Shown here: one piece after another, positions 32,395 through 43,200 of the stretch | How the letters are laid out: every line of letters starts with the position of its first letter | Position numbering within the stretch: position 1 is the first letter of the stretch | Assembly (NCBI RefSeq): GCF_016808095.1 | Contig: NC_068974.1 | Coordinates: 21,002,825 to 21,066,824, forward strand | Source: Vigna angularis | Taxonomy: Eukaryota > Streptophyta > Magnoliopsida > Fabales > Fabaceae | Length of the DNA stretch: 64,000 nt | Direction of reading: 5' to 3' | Notes under the pieces: generated by a model | The model's database searches: none | Seen by the model: only the letters and a program-made list of their open reading frames with translations | Told to the model about the DNA's origin: nothing | Position numbers and translations under genes: made by a program

Positions 32395-35031
32395 AAATAC
32401 TACTTTAGTTCCTACTTTTGTGAAGTTTGTTCAATATGATTTTTTTTTTCATGTTAAATAAGGTTCCAATTTTTATTAAATTTGGTTAATCAGAATCTTT
32501 TTGGTAATATAATTTAAATAGTAAACATGTATCACTTTATGATTTTTTTTATTTAATTTATTTATTTTTTAATTAAAAAAAATTGTTTATGAGTCAAGTC
32601 ATTATGATATGTCACAATATTAATGTCACGTGTTAAATTAGTTTCAATGTCATATGTCGAATCAGTGTCACATTAGTTTCAATGTCATATGTCGAATCAG
32701 TGTCACATGTCAATGTTAGTGTCAATTTTCATTATTTATATTCAATTCAATTTTCGTTAATTTTATTCAATTAAGTTCTAAATTTTTCCAAAACAAACAA
32801 TTTTATCACTTTTCAAATTGAGATCAAATTTAACTTTTATATGAATGTTAAATTAAATTTTTTATTAAAATTCACATTTTTAATTGTAACATTTAAGCCT
32901 GTGCATCATAATATTTATAACATAATCAAATACATTATCAAATATTATATACTTTTATGATTTTTTTAATTATGCATTATGAATTTCTCCAATTTCCATA
33001 AATCATTTATTATATACATTTGTTTTTATAAAAAAAGTTTCATCAATCTTTTAAAGATCAAACTATTTTTATTTTTAAACAAAATAAGTTGAAGAAATAG
33101 AAGAAAATAATATAGATAAACTTGTGCAAAAAAGAGATAAAAAAATTTATTTACATTTATAATTTTTTTTAATAATGTAATTGATCTTGGTTTTTAGATA
33201 ATGGGAATTCATCTGCACACATTCTTTTAAAAATAAATTGGTTATATAATATAAATATATTAAATTGGTTATAAATAGATTTTAATATAAATATATTATA
33301 TAGAAATGTATTTTAAAAATGTGAATTTTAATAAAAAATTTAGTATAACATTCATATGAAAATTAAATTTAGTCTCAAGAGGAATAAAATTGTTCTATTT
33401 TGAAAAAATTAAGATTAAACTAAACAAAATTGACGAAAATTAACATTGACTTGAACTAAATTAATAAAAATTGTAATTGAATTGAATATAGCACATTGAC
33501 ATGTGACACTAACATTGACTTGACATTAGACTCACACGGTCACATGGCACAATGATCACTTGACACGTGAACAACTTTTTCTAAATTACAAAATTTTTAA
33601 AAATTAAAAAATAATAAATTACAAATTAAAAAAATTAAAAAAATTAAAAAAAATCACGATCTGACATGTGACATACAATGTTCACCTTCCATTAATGATT
33701 TAAATGTCATTATAAAAAAGAAGGTTTAAACCCTCCCTTGGTCCTCATTTTTGTATGAAAATCTCAGTTCGGTCCTCATTTTTTCATCTATCTCAATTGG
33801 GTCATATTTTTTGTAAAAATGAACATATTTTACCCTAACCGTTAACTGGTTTCAAACGACGTTAAATTAAGGCCACATGGTGCAGAGATAATGTGTTGAT
33901 GTGTGTTCCTCATTTACGTGCAGAGAGAATGTATTGAAATTCCTAAAGTGAATATCCTTAAAGTCACATCACCATATTTTCTCTTCAATTTTTTATATTA
34001 AGATAATATATTAATTTAATTAATAATATATTAATAATCCAATTTAATTAATAATATATTAAAAAATATATTAATTTAATTAATAATCCAATTTAATCAT
34101 ATTCACTCGTCATTATTTTGAACTAAATTATTATAAATTTAGTTTTTTAATTTTTAAATTTTTATAAAATTATGTGTATTTTAATTGAATATTAATATAC
34201 AAAATTGTTTATATTATATCAAATTATTATATAAAAATAATAACTTATTTAATATTTTTTAGATGACTATTTGAGAGAAAAAATTTCTTTTTAAACTAAA
34301 ATATGTTTATTATATTTTTTTAAAATTATTTTATTTTTCAATTTAAATAAATTCAACATATATATTATATTTTTAACTTTTCAAAGTAATAAAATTATAT
34401 ATCTAATGATTACAATAAAAAATTATTTTAAATAGTTTTTTATAAAAATTAATATTTATGTATTTATATTTAAAGAAAAAAGATAATATTAAAATATTAT
34501 GTAAAACTTGAAAATTAAAATATTAAATAAAAGTTATCAAATAAATAAAATAAATAATTAAAACTAAACTAATTTAATTCTGAAGAATAACCGTGTTCTA
34601 ACCTACTATAGGTGATGAAATTTAAAAAAAAAATTCTATAAAGTAAATAAAAAATAAATAAAACTTGGTTTTAAAAATATTAAATAAAGAGAAGCAAATA
34701 ATGTCACATCACCACTATTTATTTAATCAAAACACTCGAGTAAATAATGTCACATCACACATCAGCACATTCTCTCTACACCACGTGACCTTAATTTAAC
34801 GCCGTCTGAGACTAGTTAACGGTTAGGGTAAAATGTGTTCATTTTTACAAAAAATATGACATAATTGAGACAGATGAAAAAATGAAGACCAAACTGAGAT
34901 TTTCATAGAAAAATGAGGACCAAGGAAGGGTTTAAACCAAAAAAGAACCAAATTGACAAAATTTGAACCTTATTAAACACAAGGACCATATTGAACAATC
35001 TTCACAAAAATAAGAACTAAAGTAGTATTTA
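32395..35031. mobile_element. Long-inverted-repeat element interrupted by a Mutator-type element
   Basis: The left arm (about 32395-32890) starts AAATACTACTTTAGTTCC. It is matched in reverse by 34948-35031 and then, beyond the inner insertion, by about 33310-33722. The arms are about 500 bp and diverged. The spacer (32890-33310) is AT-rich and has no ORF. Removing the inner element restores a continuous right arm. The outer ends are approximate because the left one merges with a TA tract and no target duplication could be read. Superfamily unassigned. Confidence 0.7.
33723..34938. mobile_element. Mutator-type non-autonomous element
   Basis: 1216 bp with terminal inverted repeats of about 165 bp beginning GGTTTAAACCCTCCCTTGG (left) and GGTTTAAACCCTTCCTTGG (right complement). 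They are flanked by a perfect 9-bp duplication AAAAAAGAA (33714-33722 and 34939-34947). The interior is very AT-rich and non-coding. Its ends resemble, but differ from, those of the element at 16012-17329. Confidence 0.93.
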
Positions 35032-35079
35032 AGCCTAATATGTACTAAAAAATAATTGAGAAATTTGAGTTTTATTACA

Positions 35080-35459
35080 TTTATTATACTAGCCTAGTTA
35101 GCCTAGTCATGTTTTATTTAGCCTTGATTTGGTCTAATTAGTTTTGTTTTTCCGGTTACCCTGCTTGGGTTATGTTTTCTCTGCTTTTTATTTACCCTCT
35201 TAGGTCTTTTCCTGTCTATAGAAACATTTTCCTTTCACTAAGAATTTATAGCTTCTTCTGTTTGTTTCTTTGTGATATGGTATTAGTAGATCATCATCAT
35301 TAGTTCCTTATATTTTCTACTTTCTAAGTCTTCTCCTTCTTCGTTGTTGGTATGTCTCTTTGTTCTTGCATTTTTTTTCCATGGCTTTTTCTAACCTCAC
35401 CACCGTCACCGCTACCAAAGAACCCCATCAGGATCCAAACCATTCCTTTTTCATACACT
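35080..35459 (+). pseudogene. Ty1/copia 5' remnant: LTR end, primer site and start of gag
   Basis: TGGTATTAGTAGATC near 35280 is a variant of the initiator-Met primer site used by copia elements, preceded by LTR-like sequence. Downstream, ATG at about 35382 opens MAFSNLTTVTATKEP followed by DPNHSFFIHS, the usual N-terminal motif of copia gag. The frame is cut at 35460 by a CACTA-type terminus. The rest of the element was not found in the window. Confidence 0.6.
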
Positions 35460-36130
35460 CACTACAATAAAAAATTATTATGCGAGGGTTTTTATTTTAG
35501 CTTGTAAGGGTTTTTACTTTGCAAAGGTTTTTTAAACCTTTGTAGATACATTCGCCCGTACCCTTTTTACGAAGGTTTACTATAACCTTTGGTATCTAAT
35601 TTATGTTGTTGAAGTTTTTTTGGATGGTTTTAATGTTTCAAATTGGTGACTATTATTTTGTGAAAGTTTAAAACCTTCTTTATTTGCAACTATTTTATTG
35701 ATGAGAAAATGTAGAAAGTTGTGAATTCTTAACACAAAAACAATGCTCTTGATCTAATTCTCACCTTTAAAGATATGAAAAAAAGAAAAAAAAAAGATAT
35801 CAATTCTAATTGAATTAATTAATTTTAGTGTAAATCTTAAGAATGTGAAACAAACATTATTCATAATGAAATTATCTTCAACTCATTTACACATATATAA
35901 CAAATCATTAAACCTGAACAAAAATTATTCAAAGACAATTATTTTACACAACTTGTTTACATTTGATATTCATTACACAACTTCTCAAAAAAGTAATAAA
36001 AATCGCAAAATGAAATGAAAATATGCATGAAAAGTACATAGCTTAATTATTTTCAAAATAGATGAATTCAAAGGCTCTAGCCATGGTGCTTATAGCTCAA
36101 GAAGTTTTATCATTATTGTAAAGCATCAAG
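35460..36130. mobile_element. CACTA-type left terminus and subterminal region; right end not found
   Basis: It starts CACTACAATAAAAAATT directly after copia gag codons. Subterminal AAAGGTTTT/AAACCTTTG inverted motifs are repeated (35530-35600), as in CACTA elements. The base triplet before it is ACT, but no TAGTG-ACT end was located. The hexokinase fragment that follows may be cargo. Confidence 0.5.
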
Positions 36131-36439
36131 TTACAAGGTTGCAAGTACGACAACACCAATTCCTAAACCATCTTTGGAATGGTCAATGATAACACTTTTT
36201 TAGGCATCTTCAACAACCAATTCCATAATGGTATTCTCTAGACACTTGTTATACTCAGTGTAATGCTCATACAATCCACCATCCATGGTTATCACATTCT
36301 TATCACCCTTAACATCACTCATACTTTATTTTCCCATCTTCTTCGAGATACCTAAGATCCCAATAGAAGCAAGATAAGCACCACGACTAGCAATAATATT
36401 GCAGATATCCTTATCCACATTCCTAACTTTTAGGGAGCT
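36131..36439 (-). pseudogene. Hexokinase C-terminal fragment
   Basis: 103 minus-strand codons in one frame, interrupted by two TAA and ended by a third at 36131, match the C-terminal region of plant hexokinases. Visible matches are DICNIIASRGAYLASIGI (family: DIV..RGARL.AAGI), then VITMDGGLYEHYTEY (family: VIALDGGLFEHYT), then HSKDGLGIGVVVLATL (family: HSNDGSGIGAALLAA). No intron breaks the segment. Lesions rule out function. Lying just inside a CACTA-type terminus, it is a candidate for gene capture, although the element's other end is missing. Confidence 0.8.
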
Positions 36440-37181
36440 ATCAGAAATCTAATTTACAAGTTAGAGAACAAAATTAATAAAAGTAGTAGGTCTTAACTTG
36501 AATTAGAAGGTTTTTCATAGAAACAAAATTTGGAAATTTGGACTCGAGTTTATGTATAATACTTATATGTAGCAGAGAAATATCCAAATCTTTTATTTTT
36601 GAAAACAAATATGAGCATAGGTTTTTTTTTTTTAAAAAAAATGGGTTACTTTGACTCATTTATTACAAAAATGGGGTAGTTGAACCAAAAATTACAAGGC
36701 AGAGGGAAATTCGTGCGAACCTAACACGACTTCTAAACTGAAGTCATATGGTATGTGGATAACTTTTTTCACAAAATTAAGAAAAAGATGAAGTCGTCAT
36801 TTGGGGTAACGAATTCTTTGAAAAAAATTTGAACTAAAGTTGTTATGAGTGATAATGACTTTTAATTAATATCATAAATTAGAAGTCTTTAGTATACTTA
36901 ACGACTTCTTTCAAATTGAATGTCGTCCTCAACCATGACGACTTGTCAGCTGCTTCATACAAAGTGGTACAAATATGGAAAAAACATTGAGTGTGACTTG
37001 TCAGACCTTCAACATGTGTGAAAACAATAAATGCACTCATTCACCTTTACTTGTTTATTTTTAACCCTTACATTAAAGTGATACACAATGTGCACAATCG
37101 ATATCTCAGCCTATAAATGAAGGAACTTCTACCCTAATCGATCAATCCAATAAAGTCACTAAAAAACCGTTGTAATTAGCC
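36440..37181. other. Spacer between the hexokinase fragment and the MULE gene
   Basis: No ORF recognised. ACGACTTC/GAAGTCGT-type motifs recur (36720-36950), possibly subterminal sequence of a transposon. Confidence 0.4.
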
Positions 37182-38780
37182 ATGACATCTACACCATTAC
37201 ATGTGTTAGTGTACTTCAATGGCACCATTTTCACAGAAGAAAACTATTCCAAAACATACATTAGTTTCCAAACTGCTTGGGTCACCATTGTTGAGACGAT
37301 GAATATTGTTGAAGTGAAGCAAGCAATCCTCAACCACTTCAACATGTCAACGCTAAACCAATATCAAGTTGAATTATGATACAAGTTACCAATATACAAA
37401 TGTGGTGGCGTTGCACATTATCGTTCATGTATAATTTCTGCAGATGAGGACTTAGAGGCAATATTTTTTACGGCAACACAAAAAGTTGTGTAGGTTCATG
37501 TTGAGATAGTGACATTTATTACACCAATTCAACCAAACACAACCCCTAATGAACTTTGTTACGATTTGTCTAATAACTTAAATTTCTCACTAAATCTAGA
37601 TTGAGGATGACTTACCTTATTTTTCAAAAATGTATTGAAGGATTGCATGTTATTTATCATTGTTCAACTTATCTGATGTTAGTCTACACATTAGTAAATG
37701 AATATGTTATTGCAAGTGACATCATCAACTAAGCTATTGTGAAACTTTTATCTATAAAACATGCACCTTTCAACCACTTACAATACACACATTCAGACCT
37801 CTAAATTTACTCTTCATTTTGTTGTTCTTCTCCATTCGTGCACTACATTATTCTAAGTAATTGTTCATATTCTTCATAGGTAATTTGGTTTCAAACTTTT
37901 TTTAAAATTTCAGTTATACTAAAACTAGTAATTAGTTAAATATATTTTAATTTTAAATTATACAAAAAAAAATTATAATGTAATATATTTAATTGCTAAA
38001 ATATGTTATTTATTAATGTGAAATATTATAAAAATTAACAAAATAAATACTAATGGTTTTAGAAACATGGTTAATGAAGTAACAATTTTGATTTTTGAAA
38101 CATGAATAATGATCTAATTGTTTTTTGAATGTGCATTTTCCAGGCAATCATCTTTTAGCACAAGTAAAAATGGAAGCTTCCATCTACGCATGCATCTACG
38201 ATAATGGCGACATTGTTCTTGATCCTGAAAGTGATCTGTTTACATCGGACACCAAAATCATGATTCACATTCACAGAGATTTTACGTTGTTTAGATTAAT
38301 ATAGATAATACTCCAACCCATCCACCTCCAATCCTATACTTTAGATTTCCAACTCAAATATTTGGCAGACATATCACCTTCATAACCACTCAGATTCAAG
38401 ATGACGATGACTTGGAAGGTACAATCGACATCACAGAGGCCAACCCAATTTTAACATGCATACAACATTGTTCCACCTATACTACAATTATTCCATCTCC
38501 TATACCGATCTTTGGAACACAATCTAACCAAGATGAACCACCCTCACCTACCCAACCCACGCATCACTCTTTTGACATTAACAACACATGCTTAGGGGAA
38601 TGGCAAAATGACATACAGTCATACACTAAACTATTAATCGGTCCATCCACTTCACAACTTTTTCAATATCTCCATCATCAAAACACAGAACCCTTATCCC
38701 CTCAATTACTTAATCAATTTTGTTTTTTAAATTACAATTTCATTTTATGCTTCATTGTTGATTCTACATTTCTAAGTTAG
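37182..38780 (+). pseudogene. MULE gene N-terminal portion, PB1-like, degraded
   Basis: 37182-37490 encodes MTSTPLHVLVYFNGTIF and continues with EVKQAILNHFN, the PB1-like start common to MuDR-type transposases, with a TGA at 37377. A second block from 38170 (MEASIYACIYDNGDIVLD) leads into an acidic stretch ILYFRFPTQIFG...DDDDLEG and then a Pro/Thr-rich linker ending near 38780. It may be a second copy of the N-terminal region or an exon of the same gene. Stops show it is dead. Confidence 0.55.
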
Positions 38781-39593
38781 TTTACAATGACAATTGTGTT
38801 TCAGTTTTGAATCTCCAATTTAATTTCGCATTTGAATTTCGTTCCAACACAATGCATTTTCGTTTCTGTCCAGATTGCCTTGTTGTGTTAATGTTCTAAT
38901 TCATTTTCATTTTCGTTTTAGGATTGGGGTTTTCGTTTCTGCATTGGGTGAGTTTTTGAATATTCAAATTCTGTTTTGCGTTTTTAATGCTTGAGTTGTT
39001 TTGCAATTAGTTTAATGGAAGTTTAATTGGTTTGGTTTGGTCATTAGCGACGTTGCAGCGTTTTGCTTGAGATTTATGGGCATTAATTGTGAATTTGCTA
39101 CACTGACCCTGCATTTCATTGAATATGATGTGCATTGATGACTAGAACACGCCTAGTGGTCTAATTTGGGTTAATTATCACTTAGTTAATTAATTTATTT
39201 GGTACAGGATTGATTAAATGTGTTGAATTCGTTTGCTTAATTCGATTTTAGGAAAACCCAATTAATCTTCACTTAGTTGGTATATTGGAGTTAGAATAGG
39301 GCGAGAACGCGTTTAATTGATTGGTAATCGAGGATTGGAAACATTGTAACTAAGCTGATGACCAAACTGTCTTTAATTCTGTGTTTAAATTGTGTGTTAA
39401 TCAGTTCATTTCTTTTCACAAAACCACTTTCAAAAACCCCCCACCATGTGTTTGATCTAATGGCTAAACCAATTGTTGGTCCTTGAGAGACGACCTAAGA
39501 GTTAGTTTCTAGTTTATACTGCACTTTATTGCATATTAATTTGATTCGGATACGACCTCGATCAATCCTCATGCATATGATCACTATTCGATT
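38781..39593. repeat. Insertion or intron inside the MULE gene, LTR-like end
   Basis: Near its right end, TTGGTCCTTGAGAGACGACC followed by a TTTATACTGCA block and CTCGATCA resembles the 3' end of plant gypsy LTRs. No clean target duplication was found, so it may be a decayed solo LTR or an intron. Confidence 0.35.
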
Positions 39594-41440
39594 TTGCATG
39601 AAAATTTCGACCATCAACCTGGAACATTGACTCAGGGAATGAGGTTCCAAACGAAGGAACAAGTCATTGATGCTCTAAACACATTTCACATACAAAACTA
39701 TTGTACATACAAAACAACACATTCTAACACAACAAGGTTGAGGGTGCAATGTGTACATCAACAATGTCCATGGAACTGTCAACCATCCTTCGTACACGAG
39801 ATCAAGTCTGGGAAATAAGAAAAAATGATGGTAAACACACATATGCCACGCAACTCATCACACAAGATCACAACAGGCTGGGATCACGAATCATTTCCCA
39901 TCACATATGTGAGATGGTCGAATCTGACCCATCCACACCAATTGAAACAATTATTGCTTCCATCAAGACCTCTATGAGGTACACTACATCAGGCATAAAG
40001 GCTTGGTTGGCTAAACAACATGCAATTGAACATGTGTATGGAAATTGGGAAGAATCGTTCAACAAATTGCCATGCCTACTACAAGCCATGAAAACTTTTC
40101 TTCCCGGCTTTGTGTGCAAATTGAAAACACAACCAATTATTGATGGACAGGAGGTCTGCCAAAACCAACAATATTTCAAAAGACTTTTCTGGACCTTTAA
40201 ACCTTGTGTTGATGGATTCCCATATTGCAAACCGTTGGTGCAAGTGGATGGAACATTCCTGTATGGAAGATATAAGGGGACTCTTTTGGTGGTTGTGGCA
40301 CAAGATGAGAGAAACACATACTCTCCTTTGCTTTTGCTATAGTTGAGGGTGAAACAACAAACACTTGGTTGTTTTTTCTAAAAACCCTTAGGAGACACAT
40401 CACACCTCAACAAAACTTGTGCTAAATTTGGGATTGCCACAACTCCATTAGTGTAGCATTCAACAGATCAAGCAGTGGGTGGGCAAAAGGACAATGCGTG
40501 CATTTGTATTGCATTCGACACATTGCACTAAATTTAACTCAAAGATTCAAGGATACAAGTTTGAAGAAGGACCTTGTCAACATGGGTAACTACTTCTTTT
40601 TAAAACCATTTAACCAATTAAATGTCATCTTTATTATTCTTCTTTATCCTTAATCATTACTATTTTCTTAAATATTTTTGCAGCATACGCAATGACTGAG
40701 CCAGGATGTAACTATTACTACAATATCATTAGGGAAAACAATCCCGAAGCAGCAGCTTGGATTGATCAAATTCCAAGAGAACAATTCACACTTGCGTATG
40801 ATTAAGGCAGAAGATGGGGTCACCTAACAACAAATCTAGCTGAAGCAATTAACTCAGTCCTGAAGAAGATAAGAAATTTACCAATCTCCTCCATAGTATT
40901 GGCCACATACACAAGATGCAATGCCTTTTTCACACAGAAAGAGGGAAACAGATAACTACAATGATAAGTGTTGGTCATGTCTATTTTGAAAATGCCACGA
41001 AGGTCCTACAAGATGCTGATTCAAAATCAAACACCCACAGGGTTGTTGAATTTGATAGATATACAACAAGATTCAGAGTCGAAGAGATGGTAAACCCAAG
41101 AGAAATACGACCTGTAGGAAAATTTGTTGTTAGATTGGATGAACGATGATGTGATTGTGGCAAGTTTCAAAAGATTCATCTATCGTGTTCACATGTTTTA
41201 GCAGCTTGCAAACATGCTCATCACGACTTTAACATTTACATCAGTCCCTACTATAGGTTGGATGTCATCATGAAAGTGTATAATAATATGTTTGGGGAAC
41301 TACGACAAGAAGAATATTGGCCACCATACCGAGGCACAACAATTTGGCCTCATCCAGCCACAAAAAGGAATGCAAAGGATCGATCAAAATCATCCAGAAT
41401 CAAGACTAAAATGGACATCAAGGAACGAGCACACCCATGA
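39594..41440 (+). pseudogene. Mutator-like transposase (MuDR family), degraded
   Basis: The Mutator DNA-binding region (GMRFQTKEQVIDALNTF, then QCPWNCQPSF) lies at 39630-39800, followed by a frameshift near 39800. The transposase core includes LVQVDGTFLYGRYKGTLL (first catalytic Asp, about 40240) and LIWDCHNSISVAF (second Asp region, about 40420). A GT-AG intron of about 97 bp lies at 40587-40683. NLAEAINSVLKKIRN follows (about 40835), then a SWIM finger CDCGKFQKIHLSCSH (about 41155). The stops include TAG at 40340, TAA in GGCGCAAGA-side codons near 40802 and TGA at 41147. The domain order is that of autonomous MULEs; terminal inverted repeats were not located. Confidence 0.85.
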
Positions 41441-41698
41441 AATTACTCATATTATCAAACCCCATGCCACACAAGAATCATTGTGCTCACAATCCTAGCA
41501 TTAGAGGGTCCACATCCCATCATGAGGAATGATTAGTTAAGTACTAGTTTTAATGTTCGACGTAGTCATAATGTCAATCGTGTTTCAAACTTTGTTATGC
41601 AAGACAATTATGTTAAAATTAAAGAAAATGTTTCATTCACTGATGTCAATCACTTCGTCCTCTATTAAAGTTAATTATTGTGTCTTGGGTCAAAATTA

Positions 41699-41745
41699 AA
41701 GAAAATGTAATCAATTACATGAATCCTGTAATCGATTACTAGGGA
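41699..41745. repeat. AATCGATT/AATCAATT palindrome pair
   Basis: GTAATCAATTACATG and GTAATCGATTAC lie about 20 bp apart. The same core recurs at 42905-43130. Confidence 0.6.
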
Positions 41746-42009
41746 TTTGAGGGTCATTTGTACAAAAAGTTCAACTGTACTCCCCAGTTGGAACAATAGC
41801 ACTCCCCGTGATGGTTTTTGCTCTATTTTTGTAAAAAATTTCCATTTTTTGATATGGGTCAATCAGTTTATTACTATTGGGTGTGTTCCTTGCACCAATG
41901 ATGAGGTTAGACCATTGATTTCATAAAAAAAATGTACATTTTGGTGGTTTGCTCCAATTGAGGTGAGGTGTCAGACCGTTGATCCCTTTTTGAAGGCCTG
42001 GTAAAGGGT

Positions 42010-42248
42010 TCAAAATATAAGTAAGAGTTTGGTTTGCTGGAAATCGAATTCCAGTATACTTTTCCTATAAATGCTTAAAAAATAAAAGTCAGAATTTGGT
42101 TTTCTAAAAATCTTATTCTAACCTACATTTATAAAAAAAAAATATAAGTCAGAATTAGATTTCTCAGAAACCAAATTCTAACCTACGTTTATAAAAAAAT
42201 TAAAATATAAGTCAGAATTCGGTTTCTTAAAAACCGAATTCTAGCCTA
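42010..42248. repeat. Imperfect tandem array of hairpin-forming units, period about 60-65 bp
   Basis: Four units built on AATATAAGTCAGAATT, each holding an inverted repeat such as AGAATTCGGTTTC / AAACCGAATTCT. Arms start near 42027, 42092, 42151 and 42215. The last unit is the most perfect palindrome. Confidence 0.8.
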
Positions 42249-42429
42249 AGAAAAAGTTGTGCTACTTGTGTAAATATAAAGCACAGTATGCTATCCTCGT
42301 AATTAAAAATACAACTTGTACTATGTCATAAAAAAAATCATTTTTCTGTTGCCAAAACGTGTGCCTTTTAAAATTTCTTCTCAATTTAACTTATTAAGCA
42401 AATAATAACAATAAATAAAAAGAGTAAGG

Positions 42430-43140
42430 TTGAGAGAAATTTGAACAGATAAATTTATCCTGGTTCGGATCTTACCAATCCTACATTCAGTCGCTTATCT
42501 CAAATCAAGATAAATAGTTCACTACTCACAAAACAATTATAAATTACAATCACAAAGAAACAGTTTGTAAAAGTTTAGAAACCACCTCTCTTCATACCAC
42601 AAGAGATGAACCTGCACCTCCTTTGAGTCTTCACAAAGGATGAAACACTTCCTTCAAATACTTCACGAAGGATGACTTTCTCTTCCGAACACTTCCTCAG
42701 ACGCACCAAGGATGAACCAACTATTCCTCTGTCCCCACAATAGCACTTCAACAGCTCCACAAACAAGAGTTTCTTTAGCTGAACAAGATCACACAATTCT
42801 CAATGATTTCTGAGTTCTAGAGCACAAGGAAAGAGTTAATGTTGAAGGAAAATGAGAGCCTATTTATAGACTCAAGGAAATAGTCTTTTGTTCTTTGTTT
42901 CCAGCCATTTAACGCTTTTAATCGATTAATATACTCGTTAATCGATTAAAATGAGTACAATGGCTAGTTTAACGACTAGAAAACTCTAATTGTCACCTTT
43001 AGTCGATTAATCTATATATTAATCGATTAGCTAATCAATTAAAGCAAGTTTTAATCGATTATTACAGAGACAGTTTGAGTTTTTAGCTCCTATCCGGATT
43101 AATCAATTAACACTAAGTTTAATGATTAATACCATGTATT
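42430..43140. repeat. LTR-like fragment rich in TTAATCGATTAA
   Basis: A stretch with LTR-style composition (CTGGTTCGGATC near 42460, CTATTTATAGACTC near 42860) is followed by at least seven AATCGATT or close variants between 42912 and 43120. No coding sequence seen. Confidence 0.45.
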
Positions 43141-43200
43141 TTTTACTCCGAACATCAAATTTGAAATGTAAAAGTACATGGAGTCAAAACCACTAAAAAC

